This document shows positions 57,006 through 64,000 of a DNA stretch of 64,000 bases, one piece after another. The first letter of the stretch is position 1. The number at the start of each line of letters is the position of its first letter. Origin of the DNA: Gemmatimonadota bacterium (GTDB lineage: Bacteria; Gemmatimonadota; Gemmatimonadetes; Gemmatimonadales; Gemmatimonadaceae); NCBI GenBank assembly GCA_016704465.1, contig JADJAD010000010.1, positions 306,664 through 370,663 of the forward strand, written 5' to 3'. A program made the translations under genes and the position numbers. Under the pieces are notes generated by a model, which ran no database searches, was not told the origin of the DNA, and saw nothing but the letters and a program-made list of their open reading frames with translations.

Positions 57006-58573
57006 TGACGGACACTCCCCTGATCAACCTCACGATCGAAGGACGTCCGGTCGCCGTGGCGCCGGGAACGTCGATCCTGGAGGCCGCCAAGGTGGCCGGG
57101 GTCCTCATTCCCCACTACTGCTACCACCCGGGACTGCCGGTGGCGGGCGTCTGCCGCATGTGCCTCGTGGAGGTCGAGAAGTTCCCGAAGCTCGCGCCAT
57201 CGTGCGCCACGGCCGCCGCCGAGGGACAGGTCGTGCACGTGCATTCCGACAAGGCACGAGAAGCGCGCAAGGGCGTGTTGGAGATGCTGCTGATCAATCA
57301 CCCGCTCGACTGTCCCATCTGCGACCAGTCTGGTGAGTGTGAGTTGCAGGACTACACGTATCACGAAGGGCGCGCCGACTCGCGGTACCGCGAGGCGAAG
57401 CGGTTCAACCCGGTCGACGACTACGGCGGCGACGTGCTGTACGTCCAGAACCGCTGCATCCTGTGCACGCGCTGCGTGCGCTTCATGGAGGACGTGGCGC
57501 ACGACCCGGTTCTGAACGTCAGCGAACGGGGCGATCGCGCGTTCATCGGCAAGTTCGAGGAGAAGGACCTCACGCACCCGTGGGCGGCGAACGTGATCGA
57601 CCTCTGCCCCGTCGGGGCGCTGCTCTCCAAGGACTTCCTCAACAAGGCGCGGGCGTGGGAGCTGGATCGCACCGCCTCGGTGTGCACCGGCTGCTCGCAG
57701 GGGTGCAACATCATCGTCGAGACGCGCGACAACACGGTCATGCGCCTGCGTCCCCGCTCGAATGAGAGCGTGAACCAGTATTTCATGTGCGACCACGGAC
57801 GCGCGAACTACCGCTGGCTCAACCGGCGCGACCGGCTCGAAGCGCCCAGCATCCTCGGTGCCGCCGGACATCGCGCGGTGGACTGGGAGACGGCGCTCGC
57901 CGCGGCCGCCCGCGTGCTGAAGGGGAAGCGCGCCTTCGTCCTCGCCTCGCCCAACTTGTCCAACGAGGCGCTGCACCTGCTGTCCCGCCTCGTGTCGCGG
58001 TCCAACGGCGTCGGCGCGTTCCGTGTGGAAACCGGCGAGGTCGCGTCGCTCCCCGGAGCCCCCGACCTCGCCCTGCGTAGCGATCGCGCCGGCAACGGGA
58101 CGGGGGCACAGCTGCTCGGCTTCCAGCGTCACGACGCGCCGCTCGACCTCCTGCAGCAGGGCGACGCCCTGATCGTCGCCGACGTGGACCTGCGCGAACA
58201 GGACTCGCCGCGCCTGCGCGCGGCCGTCGTTGTCGTCATCGGCACCGCCATGCCCGCGCACCTGCCGAAGGCCGACATCATCCTGCCGATCGCCAATATC
58301 GCCGAGGAAGAAGGGACCCTCACCAACCTGCGGGGGCGCGTCCAGCGCTTCCTGCAGGCCAAGGCTGCGCCAGGGCTGGCGCGACCGAGCTGGTTCGTCC
58401 TCGCAGATCTCCTCGGGGCGCTGGGCGAAAAGGCCGAGTACTTCCAGGCCACCGAGGTGTTCGCCGCCCTGGCGTCGAGCACGAAGGCCTTTGCCGGTCT
58501 CTCCTACGACACGCTCGGGCTGCGCGGTCTTCCGGTCGTCGACGCCGAGCGGTTCGAGGAGGCCAGCCGATGA
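57005..58573 (+). CDS. nuoG: NADH-quinone oxidoreductase subunit G
   Basis: The 522-residue subunit has N-terminal 2Fe-2S and 4Fe-4S domains (HYCYHPGLPVAGVCRMC, HPLDCPICDQSGECELQD, CILCTRCVRF, IDLCPVGAL). It then has a molybdopterin-oxidoreductase-like domain with CxxCxxxC and a fourth Cys after 27 residues (CTGCSQGC ... FMC), the pattern of the extra N7 cluster. It is much shorter than E. coli NuoG (about 900). Confidence 0.94.
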   Translation: MTDTPLINLTIEGRPVAVAPGTSILEAAKVAGVLIPHYCYHPGLPVAGVCRMCLVEVEKFPKLAPSCATAAAEGQVVHVHSDKAREARKGVLEMLLINHPLDCPICDQSGECELQDYTYHEGRADSRYREAKRFNPVDDYGGDVLYVQNRCILCTRCVRFMEDVAHDPVLNVSERGDRAFIGKFEEKDLTHPWAANVIDLCPVGALLSKDFLNKARAWELDRTASVCTGCSQGCNIIVETRDNTVMRLRPRSNESVNQYFMCDHGRANYRWLNRRDRLEAPSILGAAGHRAVDWETALAAAARVLKGKRAFVLASPNLSNEALHLLSRLVSRSNGVGAFRVETGEVASLPGAPDLALRSDRAGNGTGAQLLGFQRHDAPLDLLQQGDALIVADVDLREQDSPRLRAAVVVVIGTAMPAHLPKADIILPIANIAEEEGTLTNLRGRVQRFLQAKAAPGLARPSWFVLADLLGALGEKAEYFQATEVFAALASSTKAFAGLSYDTLGLRGLPVVDAERFEEASR

Positions 58574-59866
58574 TCGCTTTCATCGCGACTCCGGCGCTGT
58601 TGCAGGCAGTGATCGACCCGCAGGTTCCGGCGACGTTCTGGCCGTGGATGGTCGCCACCGTCTTGAAGCTGCTGCTCTTCTTCACGATCTACCTGGTGGG
58701 CGTCGCCTACACCACGCTGGCCGAACGCAAGGTCTCGGCGTGGATCCAGGGACGGCACGGGCCCAATCGGGTCGGACCGCGCGGCTATTTCCAGCCGCTC
58801 GCCGACGGCGTCAAGAACTTCATGAAGGAAGAGACGCTGCCGCCACACGTGAACAAGACGCTGTTCATCCCTGGCGCCGATGCTCTCCTTCGTACCGGCA
58901 CTGCTCGTGTGGGCCATCATTCCGTGGGGCGCGGCCTGGGCGTCACCGTGGGGACGCATCGACATGGTGCTCGCCGACCTGCCGATCGGGTTTCTGTTCA
59001 CCCTCGCCATCGGTTCGCTCGGGGTGTACGGCATCGTGCTCGCCGGCTGGGGCTCGAACAACAAGTACGCCCTGCTCGGTGGGCTGCGCGCCAGTGCCCA
59101 GATGATCTCCTACGAGATCTCGATGGGGCTGTCGCTGATCCCGGTCCTGCTGCTCGCGGGCAACGTGACGCTACGCACGGTGGTGAACCAGCAGGCCGAG
59201 ATGCACCTGTGGAACGTGCTGACCATCTCGGTCGCGTTCGTGGCGTACCTCATCTCGGCCTTCGCCGAGACGAATCGCCTGCCATTCGACATGCCGGAAG
59301 CGGAGTCGGAACTGATCACCGGCTACCACACCGAATACTCGGCGATGAAGTTCTCGATGTTCATGATCGCCGAGTATGCGAACATGGTCACGCAGTCGGC
59401 CATGATGGCCACGCTCTTCTTCGGCGGCTGGGACATCCCGTTCATGAGCGCCGACAACGCCGGCGCCGTGAGCTTCCCGCTCGTCCTGCTCTCGATGTTG
59501 ATGATGCTGGCCAAGGTGGTGTTCTTCATCTTCTTCTTCATCTGGATCCGCTGGACGGTGCCGCGCTTCCGCTACGACCAGCTCATGTCGCTCGGGTGGA
59601 AGTTCCTCCTGCCGATTTCGCTCGGCTACATCGTGCTCGTCGCCGGCCTCATGCTGGTGCTCGACGCGATGGGAATCGGACGCGGTCTGCTCTACGGCGG
59701 GATCTTCTTCGCGGTGAACGCCGTGATCCTGTTCATCGTGTTCGCTCGCTTCGATCGCGGCCGCGTGCTGAGCCCGGCATACAAGCGCGCATCGGCCGAC
59801 GAGCTGGAGCGCCTGCGCGGGATCTCCGCCGGTCGCGCGCATCTTTCGACCCAGGCAGGACACTGA
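58570..59866 (+). CDS. nuoH: NADH-quinone oxidoreductase subunit H (frameshifted)
   Basis: The proton-channel subunit near the quinone site. The first frame has KVSAWIQGRHGPNRVGPRGYFQPLADG and KNFMKEETLPP. Near 58881 the frame changes and continues with MLSFVPALLVWAIIPWG, ASAQMISYEISMGLSLIP, FAETNRLPFDMPEAESELITGYHTEYS and the C-terminal membrane helices. Restoring about two C in the GCGCCG run joins PGA to PMLSF. About 431 codons. Since all other nuo genes are intact, a sequencing error is likely. Confidence 0.92.
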
Positions 59867-60363
59867 TGGCCATCAACGTGAAGGTCGTGGACCGTCCCAT
59901 CGATGAGACGAGCTACGTCCGGGCGACGCTGAAGGGACTGGGCAACACCTTCAAGCACATGATCGATCCGCACAAGGTCACCACCCAGTATCCCGAGCAG
60001 CGCGAAAGCATCTCGCCCCGCTGGCGCGGGACGCATCGCATGCTGACCACTGAGGATGGCAAGGCCAAGTGCGTCGCGTGCGGGCTCTGCCCGACCGTGT
60101 GCCCGGCCAATTGCATCAAGCTGGTGCCGGGCGAGGACGAGGAGGGCAATCGCTATCCCCTCGTGTTCGAGATCGACGAGTTCCGCTGCATCTTCTGCGG
60201 CTACTGTCAGGAAGTCTGCCCCGAGGAGGCCATTCACCTCGGGCGTCATTACGAGAATTCGGAGTACTCGCGCGAGGGCTTTGTCTATGACCTCGAGCGC
60301 TTGATGGCGCAGACGCACCCGGTCTGCGAGATGTGGGACCCGGCCGACCCGAAAGGCGAGTAA
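59866..60363 (+). CDS. nuoI: NADH-quinone oxidoreductase subunit I
   Basis: The 165-residue subunit has two 4Fe-4S ligand sets (CVACGLCPTVCPANC and CIFCGYCQEVCPEEA) for clusters N6a and N6b. It overlaps nuoH (TGATG) and nuoJ (TAATG). Confidence 0.97.
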   Translation: MAINVKVVDRPIDETSYVRATLKGLGNTFKHMIDPHKVTTQYPEQRESISPRWRGTHRMLTTEDGKAKCVACGLCPTVCPANCIKLVPGEDEEGNRYPLVFEIDEFRCIFCGYCQEVCPEEAIHLGRHYENSEYSREGFVYDLERLMAQTHPVCEMWDPADPKGE

Positions 60364-60899
60364 TGCCGAACTTCTTCTACGAACTCCACTTCTATCTCTT
60401 CGGGCTGTTCGCGATCGCCTCGGCGCTCACGTTCGTGACCCGCAAGAGCCCAGTGGCTGCGGCGCTCTGGTTGGTGAGCACCATGTTCAGCCTGGCCGCG
60501 CTCTACGTCATGATGGATGCCCACTTCATCGGGGCGATCCAGGTGCTCGTCTACGCGGGCGCGATCATGGTGGTCTTCCTCTTCGTCGTGATGCTGCTGA
60601 ACCTCGGGCACCCCGACGAGCTCTCGGACCTGCGCGGCAAGTGGGGACGACTGGCCGCAGGGCTGCTCGGACTGGCGATCCTCGCACAGGTCATGGCGCT
60701 CTCGCGCACGCGTCCGGAGGCATCGCTCGTCCAGTCGGATTTTGACCGGCTCGCGGAACTCCGGGGCGAGAACGCGGTGGCGGCCATCGCCAAGCCACTG
60801 TTCAGTGACCATCTGCTCGCCTTCGAGCTGACCTCCGTCCTGCTCCTGGTCGCCATCGTCGGCGCGGTCGTCATCGGAAAACGGAGGGCCTCCACATGA
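60363..60899 (+). CDS. nuoJ: NADH-quinone oxidoreductase subunit J
   Basis: The 178-residue membrane subunit has five helices and the conserved LYVMMDAHFIGAIQVLVYAGAIMVVFLFVVMLLN, including the coupling Glu/Gly region. It overlaps nuoK. Confidence 0.94.
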   Translation: MPNFFYELHFYLFGLFAIASALTFVTRKSPVAAALWLVSTMFSLAALYVMMDAHFIGAIQVLVYAGAIMVVFLFVVMLLNLGHPDELSDLRGKWGRLAAGLLGLAILAQVMALSRTRPEASLVQSDFDRLAELRGENAVAAIAKPLFSDHLLAFELTSVLLLVAIVGAVVIGKRRAST

Positions 60900-61191
60900 T
60901 GGTCCCGGAAGCGTTGGCACTGTCGGCGGTCCTGTTCTGCATTGGCGTCGTCGGGGTCCTCACCCGGCGCAATGCGATCATCATCTTCATGTGCGTTGAG
61001 CTCATGCTCAACGCCGTGAACCTCTCCTTTGTCGCCTTCTCGCGCCTGTACGGCATGACGGGGCAGGTCTTCGTGGTGTTCGTCATGACCGTCGCCGCTG
61101 CCGAGGCAGCCGTCGGGCTGGCCATCATCATCTCGATTTTCCGCCACCGCCAGACGGTGGACCTCACGAACATCAATCTCCTCAAGGGCTG

Positions 61192-61192
<1 letters not shown>
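60896..61192 (+). CDS. nuoK: NADH-quinone oxidoreductase subunit K
   Basis: The 98-residue subunit has three helices with membrane glutamates in CVELMLNAVNLSFVAFS and AAAEAAVGLAI, needed for proton pumping. It may start at either of two adjacent ATG codons. Confidence 0.95.
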
Positions 61193-63402
<2,210 letters not shown>

Positions 63403-63406
63403 ACCG

Positions 63407-64000
63407 ATGCAAGCCTTGCTCGATTCGATCGGTTACAACTCCTGGGTCCTCCCGGCGCTCCTGGTGATTCCGGTCGCCGGCGCGCTGTTGGTCTGGGCGC
63501 ACAGCCGGACGGTGAAGGATGCGACCGGCGCGGCGCTGGCCGCCGGCGAGCGTACCGCGCGGGTCCTCACCTTTGCCGTCCTCGTGCTCGAGTTCGTCGT
63601 CTCGATCGGCCTGTGGTGGTCGTTCGACGCCGCCTCCAGTGGGTGGCAGGCGACCTTTGTCCTGCCGTGGATCGATTCCTGGGGGGCGCGCTTCTCGCTC
63701 GGGATCGATGGACTCTCGTTGATGATGGTGCTGCTCACCACGCTCCTCATGCCGCTGGCGGTGCTGGGGGGGTGGACGAGCATCAGCAAGAAGGTGCACG
63801 CGTATCACGGGCTGATGCTCCTTCTGACGGTGGGTATGCTGGGCGTGTTCGTGGCGCGCGACCTGTTCCTGTTTTACGTGATGTGGGAAGTGATGCTCAT
63901 CCCGATGTATTTCATCATCGGCATCTGGGGTGGGGAGCGACGTATCTACGCCTCGCTCAAGTTCTTCATCTACACGATGTTCGGCTCGCTGCTGATGCTG
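63407..64000 (+). CDS. nuoM: NADH-quinone oxidoreductase subunit M (3' truncated by the window)
   Basis: ATG 63407 opens a frame to the last base (198 codons). It has helices typical of NuoM (SWVLPALLVIPVAGALLVW), FSLGIDGLSLMMVLLTTLLMPLAVLGGW and FYVMWEVMLIPMYFIIGIWG with the conserved membrane Glu. The rest and nuoN should lie beyond the window. Confidence 0.95.
   Translation, partial: MQALLDSIGYNSWVLPALLVIPVAGALLVWAHSRTVKDATGAALAAGERTARVLTFAVLVLEFVVSIGLWWSFDAASSGWQATFVLPWIDSWGARFSLGIDGLSLMMVLLTTLLMPLAVLGGWTSISKKVHAYHGLMLLLTVGMLGVFVARDLFLFYVMWEVMLIPMYFIIGIWGGERRIYASLKFFIYTMFGSLLML

Overview
The window looks like a chromosomal piece of a high-GC, Gram-negative respiratory bacterium, most likely of the phylum Gemmatimonadota. 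That placement is an inference from gene families, secreted amidohydrolases, a Bacteroidetes/Bacillus-type sdhCAB set and a non-proteobacterial gene order; there is no 16S gene here to settle it. It is mostly core metabolism and information processing. I see no prophage, insertion sequence, CRISPR array or integrase.

Layout. 1-1503: end of an unknown gene, a small membrane protein, and minus-strand hypA-hypB (nickel insertion). 1747-6120: minus-strand cluster nirK (copper nitrite reductase fused to cytochrome c), a NirV-like SUMF1 protein, an SCO copper chaperone and an alginate-export-type outer-membrane protein. 6939-15575: Ni/Co-transporter-like protein, U32 peptidase, hybrid histidine kinase, RecQ, acyl-CoA dehydrogenase, isoprenylcysteine methyltransferase-like protein. 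15987-18283: RNase G, L21, L27. 18503-23972: small conserved-looking protein, a pair of secreted amidohydrolases, and an ECF sigma / anti-sigma / Spy-like unit. 24171-27158: tRNA-Leu(CAA), a D-2-hydroxyacid dehydrogenase and leucyl aminopeptidase. 27155-39817: a plug-domain outer-membrane protein, then a long plus-strand run yicC-gmk-rpoZ-coaBC-udg-dnaB-radA-ispD-tsaC-ptp-aroE-comF. 39825-44937: gap-pgk-tpiA-secG-carA and an HU-type gene. 45051-46713: moaD-moaE-moaA. 47042-64000: mdh, sdhCAB and nuoA to nuoM (nuoM runs off the end).

The parts fit a respiring, probably denitrification-capable cell. Mdh and SdhCAB feed electrons, Nuo pumps protons, NirK takes electrons through its own cytochrome domain, SCO supplies copper, and MoaA/D/E supply molybdopterin.

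Two sequence-wide signals deserve attention. First, at least a dozen genes carry one- or two-base frameshifts, several at G or C runs; this looks more like indel error in the assembly than true gene decay. Second, the rare leucine codons TTA and CTA occur almost only inside one hexamer, GTTAGG/CCTAAC, seen in several reading frames and on both strands. A recurring promoter pattern (TTGAC-like, 17-18 bases, TANNTT) stands before seven transcription units.
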